From contig JBCCYT010000002.1 in the NCBI GenBank assembly GCA_039188975.1, positions 1 to 64,000 of the forward strand: DNA of 64,000 bases. Direction: 5' to 3'. Numbering within the stretch: the stretch's first letter is position 1; each line of letters begins with the position of its first letter. The translations under genes and the position numbers were made by a program. Of this stretch, positions 8,721-16,398 are shown piece by piece. This stretch comes from UBA11606 sp039188975. Its GTDB lineage: Bacteria > Actinomycetota > Acidimicrobiia > Acidimicrobiales > Aldehydirespiratoraceae. The notes beneath the pieces were generated by a model. The model made no database searches, had not been told where the DNA came from, and saw only the letters and a program-made list of their open reading frames with translations.

Positions 8721-10249
8721 TACGCGGTTCCCTCTCCCTGCAGGGCAGCCCCCGTCATGTAGGCGCCGAGATCGCGAGGGGTGACGTCCTCCGGTGAGAC
8801 CGTGGCGACCAATTCGCCGCGCAGCATCACGACGATTGTGTCCGACAGCCCGATGAGTTCATCGAGATCGGCCGAAATCAGCAAGGTGGCGAGGCCGTCG
8901 CGCCGCGCCGTACGAATCTTGTTCCAGACGGCGGCTTGTGCGCCGACGTCGATGCCGCGCGTCGGGTGGGCCGCAACCAGAACCTCGGGGTGGGACGTCA
9001 GCTCTCGACAGATGATCAACTTTTGCTGATTGCCGCCGGACAGGGCATGGGCCGACACCTCGATGTTCGGTGTGCGAACGTCGAACTTCTTGGCGATCTT
9101 CTCCGTCTGGGCACGCGCCGCCTCCGGATAGATCCACCATCGCGAGCCGAACGGGCGTTGGGTTTGGTGGCCGAGCGCGGCGTTCTCCCACAGCGGGGAT
9201 GAGAGCAGCAAGCCCTCGTGATGGCGGTCCTCTGGCACGTACGCCAGGCCCGCTTCGCGCCGGTGCCGCACCGACAGGTTGGTGATGTCGGAGCCCAGGA
9301 ACTCGATCGAGCCTTCGGCAACCTCGGCGGTACCGATGATCGCATCGACGAGTTCGCTCTGCCCATTGCCTTCGACACCGGCGATACCGACGATCTCTCC
9401 ACGCCGAATGCGAAGGTCCACGCCGCTCACGACGGGGCGTTCGTCGTCGTTGAGAACCGTCACCCGCTTCAGTTCGAGCGCGACCTCCTCGGTGACGGTC
9501 GAGACGGTCGTGTTGGGAGTCGGGAGTTCGCTGCCGACCATCAGCTCGGCCAGCTCTTGCGCGGTCACCCCGTCGTTTTTCATCGAGGCGACCGTCTTGC
9601 CTCGACGCAGCACGGTGATGCTGTCGGAGATCTCGAGCACCTCGTCGAGCTTGTGGTCGATGAAGAGGATCGTTGCGCCGCTTGCCTTGAGCTCGCGCAT
9701 GCTCTCGAAGAGGGCCTCTACCTCTTGGGGCACCAGGACGGCGGTGGGTTCGTCGAGAATCAGGATCTCAGCGCCGCGGTAGAGCACTTTGATGATCTCG
9801 ACTCGCTGCCGTTCGCCGACCTCGAGCGTCTCGACCATCTGGTTGATGTCGACGGTGAGACCGTAATCGTCGGCCACCCGGCGAAGATCCGACTCCGCCT
9901 GTGAGAAGTTGATGCGACCGCCCGGTTCGGTCGGCTCCGCGCCGAGAATGACGTTCTCGAGCACGGTGAGTTGATCAGCGAGCATGAAGTGCTGGTGGAC
10001 CATGCCGATGCCGCGCTCGATGGCGTCGGTCGGAGACGCGAATTCGACGAGTTCGCCGTTGACCTTCATCGTCCCCTCATCGGGCGGCTGCATGCCGTAG
10101 AGGATCTTCATGAGGGTCGACTTGCCGGCCCCATTCTCCCCACAGATGGCGTGAATCTCGCCCTGCTCGACGGTGAGATTCACGTCGTCGTTGGCGACCA
10201 CACCGGGGAATCGTTTGGTGATTCCGGTCAGTTCGATTGCGGCGCTCAT
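8720..10249 (-). CDS. ABC transporter ATP-binding protein, tandem nucleotide-binding domains (nucleoside/BMP family)
   Basis: This 509-residue protein carries two ATPase domains on one chain, as in RbsA/NupO-type importers. Domain 1 has Walker A GENGAGKST (residues 37-45), signature EVGERQRVEI and Walker B ILILDEPTAV. Domain 2 has a degenerate Walker A (GVEGNGQSEL), a good signature (LSGGNQQKL) and a degenerate Walker B region (VLVAAHPTRGIDVG). Such asymmetry is usual in this family. It lies 142 bp downstream of the binding lipoprotein gene, with a small hairpin between them, and overlaps the first permease gene. Confidence 0.93.
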   Translation of the reverse strand: MSAAIELTGITKRFPGVVANDDVNLTVEQGEIHAICGENGAGKSTLMKILYGMQPPDEGTMKVNGELVEFASPTDAIERGIGMVHQHFMLADQLTVLENVILGAEPTEPGGRINFSQAESDLRRVADDYGLTVDINQMVETLEVGERQRVEIIKVLYRGAEILILDEPTAVLVPQEVEALFESMRELKASGATILFIDHKLDEVLEISDSITVLRRGKTVASMKNDGVTAQELAELMVGSELPTPNTTVSTVTEEVALELKRVTVLNDDERPVVSGVDLRIRRGEIVGIAGVEGNGQSELVDAIIGTAEVAEGSIEFLGSDITNLSVRHRREAGLAYVPEDRHHEGLLLSSPLWENAALGHQTQRPFGSRWWIYPEAARAQTEKIAKKFDVRTPNIEVSAHALSGGNQQKLIICRELTSHPEVLVAAHPTRGIDVGAQAAVWNKIRTARRDGLATLLISADLDELIGLSDTIVVMLRGELVATVSPEDVTPRDLGAYMTGAALQGEGTA

Positions 10250-10370
10250 GGCGTGCTTCCCCTCATGCCCGCTCGTGCCTCCCCAGCAGAAAACGAACGA
10301 GACCGGACCCTAACCGCTGACCCCTGTCTGGAACAGACGAACGCAGCGGCGAGTCCGGCCTCGCTCATGT

Positions 10371-10388
10371 CACGAATGTGCCTTCGTG
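10371..10388 (-). other. Hairpin just downstream of the BMP lipoprotein gene
   Basis: CACGAA and TTCGTG form a 6-bp stem around a 6-nt loop, four bases past the lipoprotein stop codon. Such intercistronic hairpins often stabilise or attenuate the message so that binding protein exceeds transporter. No T-run follows. Confidence 0.35.
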
Positions 10389-10391
10389 GCC

Positions 10392-11540
10392 TCAGCCGTT
10401 GGTGACCTCGGTCGGATCGGTCGGCACGGTGATGTCGCCGGCGATGATCGCAGCCTTGGCCTCTTCGAGCTGGTCGACGATGTCGTCGACGTAGCCGCCG
10501 GTCGTCGAGTAGCCGACGCCGTCGACCGAAAGGTCATAGCGGGTTTCGCCGGCGGTGAAGCCGCCCTCTTCCTGCGTCTTCAGGATCTCGAAGACGGCCA
10601 CGTCGACCCGCTTGAGCATCGAGGTGAGCACGTACTCCTGGAGGCTCTCGTCGACCGCACCGATGGTGTTGTACTGGTCGGAGTCGACGCCGATGCCCCA
10701 CACCTTGGTGCCGGTGTCCTCGGAGTAGTCCTTGGCGGCCTGGAACATGCCGTTCCCGGCGCCACCGGCTGCGTGGTAGATCACGTCGGCGCCGTCTTCG
10801 TACATGGTGGTGGCGATGACCTGGGCCCGGTCAGGCTGGTTGAAGCCGTCGAAGTCGGGGGCGTCGGTGATGTACTCGGCGACGACCTCGATCGAGGGAT
10901 CGACCGATGCAACACCGGCGCGGAAGCCAGCCTCGAACTTCTCGATCAGACCAAAGCAGCACACGCCGCCGATGAAGCCGACCTTGCCGTTCTCGCTCTT
11001 GAGGGCGGCGGCCACGCCGACCAGGTAGGACCCCTGCTCTTCGGCGAAGACCAGACCGGCGACGTTGTCACCGACCGGCGACGGCGGGTCGGTTTCGAAG
11101 TTGAGCATCGAGTCATCGATCACCGCGAAGTTGGTGTCGGGGTTCTCGGCGGCGACCGCCGCGGCGTCTCCGGCGAAGAGGAAGCCGACGCCGATCACGA
11201 TCGGGTTGGCGTCGGCGGCGAGCTGCAGCAGCTCGGCCCGGTTCGAACCATCGTCGTTGGGCGAGGCTTCCGAGAAGGCGATGCCCAGCTCGGAATCGGC
11301 CCGGTCGAGGCCCTCGGCCGCGGAGTCGTTGAACGACAGGTCGCCACGGCCACCGATGTCGTACACGAGGCCGACGGTGGTTTCTGCGGCCGGGACCTCT
11401 TCGGCCATCTCCGACGATGACGCCGAATCAGACGCCGAGTCAGACGAGCTGGCTTCGGTGTCCTCGTCGTCGCCGCAGGCCGCAGCGATGAGTGAGAACG
11501 AAAGCAGCACCGACAGCAGCATCAGCAAACGCTTGCGCAT
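10392..11540 (-). CDS. BMP-family substrate-binding lipoprotein of nucleoside-type ABC importer
   Basis: This 382-residue lipoprotein is the solute receptor of the importer encoded downstream. The ATG at 11540 has a strong ribosome binding site (GGAGGG, 7 nt upstream) and gives a signal peptide with lipobox IAAAC, followed by an acidic, Ser-rich tether. The Bmp/PnrA features are the N-terminal VGLVYDIGGRGDLSFND and the late WGIGVDSDQYN segment, which in PnrA-like proteins contact the nucleoside. The four import genes that follow (ATPase, two permeases, dioxygenase) complete the operon. Nucleoside specificity is a family inference; some BMP proteins bind other ligands. Confidence 0.92.
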   Translation of the reverse strand: MRKRLLMLLSVLLSFSLIAAACGDDEDTEASSSDSASDSASSSEMAEEVPAAETTVGLVYDIGGRGDLSFNDSAAEGLDRADSELGIAFSEASPNDDGSNRAELLQLAADANPIVIGVGFLFAGDAAAVAAENPDTNFAVIDDSMLNFETDPPSPVGDNVAGLVFAEEQGSYLVGVAAALKSENGKVGFIGGVCCFGLIEKFEAGFRAGVASVDPSIEVVAEYITDAPDFDGFNQPDRAQVIATTMYEDGADVIYHAAGGAGNGMFQAAKDYSEDTGTKVWGIGVDSDQYNTIGAVDESLQEYVLTSMLKRVDVAVFEILKTQEEGGFTAGETRYDLSVDGVGYSTTGGYVDDIVDQLEEAKAAIIAGDITVPTDPTEVTNG

Positions 11541-11555
11541 GGTGTTTCCCTCCAG

Positions 11556-11577
11556 AACCGCCCGTGGGGCGGCGGTT
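11556..11577 (-). promoter_or_regulatory. Inverted repeat in the leader of the BMP lipoprotein gene
   Basis: AACCGCC and GGCGGTT form perfect 7-bp arms around an 8-nt spacer, immediately upstream of the GGAGGG ribosome binding site. It could be an operator or an mRNA stem controlling translation. Confidence 0.4.
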
Positions 11578-11682
11578 TCGTTGATGTCCGGGCGCGACAG
11601 CCGCCCCGGCGATTGCGAGCACGGTAGCCCGCGCGTCGATGCCGCGCGCCCCTCGAAACGCACCTTTCACGCAGGCCGTGGG

Positions 11683-11691
11683 TTATCCACA
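11683..11691 (+). other. Consensus DnaA-box sequence (TTATCCACA)
   Basis: A perfect 9-mer DnaA box lies in the 190-bp gap between the queuosine hydrolase and BMP genes. It is a single copy without an AT-rich element, so it is not an origin; it may be a chance match. Confidence 0.3.
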
Positions 11692-11730
11692 AGCACCCAC
11701 ATTGCTGATCGGCTCGGCTCAGTTGAAGAC

Positions 11731-12702
11731 TCAGTAGAAGACGCAGCGGCTCCGGTGGCGGGGGATGGCTTTGTATTCGGGGTCGGCCCCGGTGTTCCAC
11801 AGAATGTTGTCGAGCGAACCAGTCGTGATCGTCGCACCAGCGCCGGTGCGTTGGGCCCGAACCGCAGTCGCGAGCAACTCGACGGCGTGCAGCCCACACG
11901 CCCGGATCTCGATCTCCTCAGGGCTCCCGATCTCGATGTTCTCCACCGCCTCGATCCGTTCGAGCAGCGCCGGCGAGAATTCCAGTACGCCATCGACTCG
12001 CAGCACGTGGGGCACGAGGTTGTCGGCGAACATCGTGAGCTGATCGAGATCGTCGAAGCGGCCGAGCCCGTCATGATCGAATGCCACCGCCAGGTCCTGC
12101 ACCGTGATCTGGGCCCGCTTGTAGAACGCCACCGTTCCCGCAACCGGATGCTCGTGTTCGTCGCGGTAGAACGGCATCTCGGCGAGTGACGTCGCAAGCG
12201 CCGCTGCCGAGCCATCAGCCTGTTCGACGATCCCAACGAACGAGCCGTCGGCTCGCTCATCGACGAAGTCGGCCACGTCCGTGAGCGCGGTGGTGAAGAG
12301 CTCCATCAGCTCGTGCGCCGGGGAGCCGTCGAGCACTTGCCCGAACGTCGCCGACCAGTCAGCGACGGAGCGATCCCGCAGCCGATCCGTCGTAATCGTG
12401 CCGACCTCGGCCACCCAGTCACGCAGGCTCGCTGCAACCGTGTGATAGCCGCTGTGCCCGGGCCGCTTTCTCAGATAGGGGAAGTAGCCGGAGCCGAAAT
12501 TCACCGCATCGAGCGCAAGCACGAATGCGGCGGTCGACTCGGCATCCCCGATCGGTTCTTGGCCGGGATCGTTGGGCGCCCGATCGAGATCGAGGCGTTC
12601 GGCAAGCGGCAGGATCGCCCCCGCGTTGATCCGCACGTGCGTCGAGACGTCGGCCACGGCGGCACACGAGGACCGGATGCGAGAGAAGAGCGTCGGGGTC
12701 AT
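11731..12702 (-). CDS. qng1: Queuosine 5'-phosphate N-glycosylase/hydrolase (Qng1, DUF2419 family)
   Basis: This 323-residue protein matches the queuosine salvage (DUF2419/C9orf64) family: LDAVNFGSGYFPYL near residue 65, FADNLVPHVLRVDGVL near residue 225 (equivalent to the FADYRxPQxLR active-site region), SPEEIEIRACGLHAVELL, and the C-terminal HRSRCVFY. Characterised members release queuine from queuosine 5'-phosphate so that the base can be reused for tRNA. The ATG overlaps the stop of the upstream ABM gene (ATGA at 12699-12702). The gene is followed, on the same strand, by a BMP-family nucleoside importer, a context that suggests import and cleavage of queuosine-type nucleosides. Confidence 0.82.
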   Translation of the reverse strand: MTPTLFSRIRSSCAAVADVSTHVRINAGAILPLAERLDLDRAPNDPGQEPIGDAESTAAFVLALDAVNFGSGYFPYLRKRPGHSGYHTVAASLRDWVAEVGTITTDRLRDRSVADWSATFGQVLDGSPAHELMELFTTALTDVADFVDERADGSFVGIVEQADGSAAALATSLAEMPFYRDEHEHPVAGTVAFYKRAQITVQDLAVAFDHDGLGRFDDLDQLTMFADNLVPHVLRVDGVLEFSPALLERIEAVENIEIGSPEEIEIRACGLHAVELLATAVRAQRTGAGATITTGSLDNILWNTGADPEYKAIPRHRSRCVFY

Positions 12703-13025
12703 GAGCGGGTGAACGACGATGCTCGTTCGACTCGAGCAATCCTGAGTTCGTACCAGTCGTACCAGTCGACGCGGCCCGACGACTGCGCGTCGAGGTGCTC
12801 AGGATCGGTGCGCCACGCCTCGACGGCCGCTTCGTCGCGCCAGTACGACACGGTGATGCCGGTACCGCTGTCATCGCGAACCGATTCGATGCCGAGAAAG
12901 CCATCGATGCGATGCGCAAGCTCAACCATGCGAGCCGCCGTGCGGTCGTAGTCAGGATGGTCACCCGGCACCTGCCGATTGGTGAAGATCACGGCCAGGT
13001 ACGGCGGCTGCGGAGTGGACGCCAT
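12699..13025 (-). CDS. Antibiotic biosynthesis monooxygenase (ABM)-like protein
   Basis: This 108-residue protein has the ferredoxin-like ABM fold pattern: an N-terminal strand (YLAVIFTNRQ), a helix containing MVELAHRIDGFLGIESV, a strand GTGITVSYWRDEAAVEAWR, and a terminal strand YELRIARVE. The WRDEAAVEAW segment is the family's most typical stretch. Members are cofactor-free oxygenases or heme-degrading enzymes, but many have no known function. The gene is 10 bp downstream of the acyl-CoA synthetase alpha gene and overlaps qng1, so it is in the same transcription unit. Its role is unknown. Confidence 0.78.
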   Translation of the reverse strand: MASTPQPPYLAVIFTNRQVPGDHPDYDRTAARMVELAHRIDGFLGIESVRDDSGTGITVSYWRDEAAVEAWRTDPEHLDAQSSGRVDWYDWYELRIARVERASSFTRS

Positions 13026-13035
13026 GGGCCAGAAC

Positions 13036-14493
13036 TTAGAGGCGGCGGGCGCGCTTCCAGGCGGAATATGCGGCGAGGTGATGCAGCGAACGAACCGCCC
13101 GACCGGCTGACGCGTGGCACAGCCGCCCCAACGACTTCAGCGTCGCCGGAGCCGGGTTTGACGGGTCGGCGTTCGCGAGTTCGGTCGCGACCATGATCGG
13201 TGTACCGGTGGCGGCGCTGATCTCGGCCGCGGCTTCCGCATAACGAGTGTCCTGACGCTCATGGAAGCCGACGATTCGTTCCAGACCATGCTCGGGGTAG
13301 AACGAACCACGTCGCATCATCGCCGCCGTATTCGACTGGATTCCGACGCCCAGCAGCACCGCAGCATCGACCTCCGGGTGCTCAGCGACGAGCTGCAAGA
13401 TCTCCGGCACCGTGTCCCGCGTCTCGCCCCCGGCCATGTCGACCGGATTGTTCTTGCTCCATCGGGGCGGGAGCTTCTCGTCGATCGCCGCCATCAGATC
13501 ATCGGGGAGTGCGGTTGGAACGAGTCGGGTGTCGGCCATGGCGTCGACGGCGGCGACGCCCCACCCGCCAACCGTTGTGACGACGACGACTCGATCGCCC
13601 GTCGGCAGCGGTTGCGTGGCGAGCGTCGCGGCCGCCTCGAACGCCTCCTCCACATCCTTCGCTCGGATCAGGCCGGCCTGGCGACACATGCCGTCGAAGA
13701 CCGCATCGTCGCTGGCCAGGGCGCCGGTGTGAGAAGCCGCGGCGCGAGCACCCGCCGCCGAGGCGCCGCCCTTCACGACGACGATCGGCTTCCTCGCCGC
13801 AAGGGGCTTCATGCGTTCGAACATTTCGCGGCCGTCATCGACCGATTCGATGTACACGAGCGAGACGGCCGTTTCCGGATCGTTGGTGAAATAGTCGAGA
13901 TAGTCGGCGATACCCAGCACGGAAGCGTTCCCTGCAGCAACCGCTCTCGAAACGCCCACGCCGGTGTGGTTGGCGAGGTTGAGAAACGACGAGACGAAGT
14001 TCCCTGACTGGCTCGCGATGGCGATCTTTCCTGCGGGCGCATACGGGGCGACGATTTGGGCACACATCTTCGATGGCGTCGACACAACACCCTGCCCGTT
14101 CGGTCCGGCGAGGGCGATGCCGAGCTCGTCGCACAGCGCAACGAGCCGCTGTTCCATCTCGATGCCTTCAGGGCCAGCCTCGCGGTAGCCGCCCGCCGCG
14201 CAGAACGCAGCGGTGACACCCTTGGCCGCGGCCTGGCGCAACAGTCCTTCGTTGATCGCCGGTGGTGTGCAGATGAAGAGCATGTCGGCCGCGCCGTCGG
14301 GGATATCGTCGATCGAGCCGAGCACCTGCTGGCCGAGCACCTCGCCCGGCTCGCGGCTGACGGGAAACACGGCGCCCTCGTAGCCGCTGGTGAGAAGGTT
14401 GTGCAGCGTCACGAACCCGAACTTTCCCGGGTGGTTCGACACGCCGGTGATGATGATGCCCTTCGGGTCGAACAGGGTGGAGAGATCGGTCAC
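13036..14493 (-). CDS. Acyl-CoA synthetase (ADP-forming) alpha subunit / CoA-binding protein
   Basis: This 485-residue protein has an N-terminal CoA-binding Rossmann domain (LFDPKGIIITGVSNHPGKFG), a second CoA-ligase domain (IASQSGNFVSSFLNLA), and the phosphorylatable active-site His in AASHTGALASDD near residue 253. The family interconverts acyl-CoA, ADP and phosphate with free acid, CoA and ATP (acetate, pimeloyl or related acids). The ATP-grasp partner is the gene upstream, overlapping by 4 bp (ATGA at 14490-14493). The acid substrate cannot be inferred. The position between galK and ABM/qng1 is unusual. Confidence 0.88.
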   Translation of the reverse strand: MTDLSTLFDPKGIIITGVSNHPGKFGFVTLHNLLTSGYEGAVFPVSREPGEVLGQQVLGSIDDIPDGAADMLFICTPPAINEGLLRQAAAKGVTAAFCAAGGYREAGPEGIEMEQRLVALCDELGIALAGPNGQGVVSTPSKMCAQIVAPYAPAGKIAIASQSGNFVSSFLNLANHTGVGVSRAVAAGNASVLGIADYLDYFTNDPETAVSLVYIESVDDGREMFERMKPLAARKPIVVVKGGASAAGARAAASHTGALASDDAVFDGMCRQAGLIRAKDVEEAFEAAATLATQPLPTGDRVVVVTTVGGWGVAAVDAMADTRLVPTALPDDLMAAIDEKLPPRWSKNNPVDMAGGETRDTVPEILQLVAEHPEVDAAVLLGVGIQSNTAAMMRRGSFYPEHGLERIVGFHERQDTRYAEAAAEISAATGTPIMVATELANADPSNPAPATLKSLGRLCHASAGRAVRSLHHLAAYSAWKRARRL

Positions 14494-15155
14494 GACGCCA
14501 CCTCTTCGAGCTCGATGAGCGCATCGACGGCGACCGGTTTTCCCTCCACCAGGATCAACGGATTGAGATCCGCCGATCGCACGCCCGTCTCTTCCGCCCC
14601 CACCCGGGCAAGCGCAACAAGCGCGTCGATGATCGCAGCGCGGTCGGCCGCCGGCTCGCCGCGGAACTCCTCGAACAGACGCTGTGTCTCGAGATCGTCG
14701 AGCATCTCGGCGGCGTCGACCTCGGTGATCGGAGCCAGACGGAAGCTGACGTCGCGGATCGCTTCGGCGAGGATCCCGCCCACGCCCACCATCACCGTCA
14801 TGCCGAACTGAGGATCGTCGTTGAGCCCCGCAATCAGTTCCCGATTGCCGTCGACCATCGTGGAAACGAGGACCTCGACATCGCCGTCCTCAGGCACCGC
14901 TTTGCCGAGAAGTTCGTCGCAGGCAGCGGCGAGCGCGTCGGGGTCGGAGATTCGGAGCCGAACCAGACCCCGTTCGGTCTTGTGGGCGATCGCTCGCCCG
15001 CACAGCTTCGCAACGACCGGGAAGGTGACCGTCGGGTCCGAGTCGACCGCCGCCAGCACCTCGGCGGTACTCGTGCCGGTGACGAAGGGGGAGACGGGAA
15101 CGCCGTAGCCGGCGACCACCCGTCGCGATTCGGCTTCAGAGAGAGTGATGCTCAC
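14490..15155 (-). CDS. Acyl-CoA synthetase (ADP-forming) beta subunit, ATP-grasp
   Basis: This 221-residue ATP-grasp protein contains LSEAESRRVVAGYGVPVSPF at the start, FPVVAKLCGRAIAHKTERGLV with the ATP-binding Lys, MTVMVGVGGILAEAI, and the terminal DLNPLILVEGKPVAVDALI, all typical of acetate-CoA ligase beta subunits. The GTG at 15155 was chosen because it overlaps the galK stop as GTGA, the coupling pattern seen throughout this run. It works with the alpha subunit encoded next; separate subunits rather than one fused chain are seen here. Confidence 0.87.
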   Translation of the reverse strand: MSITLSEAESRRVVAGYGVPVSPFVTGTSTAEVLAAVDSDPTVTFPVVAKLCGRAIAHKTERGLVRLRISDPDALAAACDELLGKAVPEDGDVEVLVSTMVDGNRELIAGLNDDPQFGMTVMVGVGGILAEAIRDVSFRLAPITEVDAAEMLDDLETQRLFEEFRGEPAADRAAIIDALVALARVGAEETGVRSADLNPLILVEGKPVAVDALIELEEVAS

Positions 15156-16300
15156 GCCGTGGGTTGTACCACGCGTGCCCCATCGACCGGCCAAACGACG
15201 TGAAAGGCCGGTTCGTCGGTCGACGGCTGTTCCGGCGGGGCGACGAACCGTTCGGCCATCTCGGCCACGAAGTCACCGACCTGGTCGACCGTGACGAGCG
15301 CGATGGCTGCGCCCGCAAATCCGGCTCCGGTCATCCGTGCGCCGAGACAGCCATCGATGGTGCGAGCGAGCCGCACCGCTGCGTCGGGAGCCGGCCCGGC
15401 GACCGCGTAGTCGTCGGTGAGCGACTCATGGCTGGCATCCATCAGCGACCCCAACCGTTCGATGTCACCCTCTGCGGCGGCGTGGGCCGCAGCCCGGGTG
15501 CGTTCGTTCTCGGAGATCACATGGTGCGCACGTCGCCGGTCCACCGGATCGATGTCGACGCGACCGAGATCGTCGAGGCTCGCGTCGCGCAACGCCGCCA
15601 CATTGAGCGCCGCCGCCACCCGCTCACACGCGGAGCGGCGCTTGGCGTATTCGGAGTCCACCAGCCCACGACGAGTGCCGGTGTCGAGGACGACGACGCG
15701 AACCGACTCCGGGAGGGGGATCGGTTGCAGCTCCAGGCTGCGGCAGTCGATAAGCGACGCGGCCCCGGCCTCGCCGGCTGCCGAGATGAGTTGATCCATG
15801 ATCCCGACGGGGACGCCGATGACCTCGTGCTCGACTCGCTGCCCGATCCGGGCAAGGGTTGCGGCGTCGAGCGCATCGCCGACGAGGCTCACCAGCGCGG
15901 TTCCGATCGCCATTTCGAGCGCAGCTGACGACGACAGCGACGAGCCGGGGATGTCGCTGACCACCACACAGTCGAACCCGCCGACGTCGACGCCGTGGTC
16001 CGTGAGCGCCCACGCCATGCCGTGGAGATACCGCCCCCACCCCCCGGTCGCGGTCGGCGGGTCGCCGATCGAGAACTCGGTGGTGCCGAATCGTTCGCTG
16101 TGGCCGCACACCCGTCGGTCGGCACGTGGCGAGACGGCGACCGAGGTGCCGAACGGAATCGCCATCGGCAAGACGAAGCCGTCGTTGTAGTCGGTGTGGT
16201 CGCCGATGAGGTTGACGCGCCCCGGCGCAAGCGCAACGACCGAGGCAGAGCGCCCAAACGTCTGCAGGTGCAGCTCGGCGGCTACGTCAACGTTGACCAT
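15152..16300 (-). CDS. galK: Galactokinase
   Basis: This 382-residue GHMP kinase phosphorylates galactose to galactose 1-phosphate. It carries the galactokinase signature PGRVNLIGDHTDYNDG (residues about 27-42), the ATP-binding GHMP motif PGSSLSSSAALEMA near residue 120, and the C-terminal GARMTGAGFAGAAIALV. It is divergent, by 98 bp, from the alpha-galactoside uptake operon, so the galactose released by the alpha-galactosidase has its kinase next door. galT and galE are not in the window. It is the first gene of a five-gene overlapping run that ends with qng1. Confidence 0.93.
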   Translation of the reverse strand: MVNVDVAAELHLQTFGRSASVVALAPGRVNLIGDHTDYNDGFVLPMAIPFGTSVAVSPRADRRVCGHSERFGTTEFSIGDPPTATGGWGRYLHGMAWALTDHGVDVGGFDCVVVSDIPGSSLSSSAALEMAIGTALVSLVGDALDAATLARIGQRVEHEVIGVPVGIMDQLISAAGEAGAASLIDCRSLELQPIPLPESVRVVVLDTGTRRGLVDSEYAKRRSACERVAAALNVAALRDASLDDLGRVDIDPVDRRRAHHVISENERTRAAAHAAAEGDIERLGSLMDASHESLTDDYAVAGPAPDAAVRLARTIDGCLGARMTGAGFAGAAIALVTVDQVGDFVAEMAERFVAPPEQPSTDEPAFHVVWPVDGARVVQPTA

Positions 16301-16355
16301 TTTCTGAGCTTAATACTTGACCGCACCCGTCACCGCCTGGAAACCTTCCCGAAAT

Positions 16356-16379
16356 GTCAGACGGCGGGGGTCGTCTGAC
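16356..16379. promoter_or_regulatory. Inverted repeat operator candidate between galK and the alpha-galactoside operon
   Basis: GTCAGACG and CGTCTGAC are perfect 8-bp arms with an 8-nt spacer, 19 bp upstream of the binding-protein ATG in the 98-bp divergent region. It is placed to act as a repressor site for the operon, or as an mRNA stem ahead of the ribosome binding site. No regulator gene is adjacent. Confidence 0.5.
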
Positions 16380-16398
16380 GCAACCCAGTGGAGGATTC

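Noticed and set aside
11683..11691. DnaA box as sign of a replication origin
   Set aside because: Only one box is present, with no cluster, no AT-rich unwinding element and no dnaA/dnaN/gyrB nearby.
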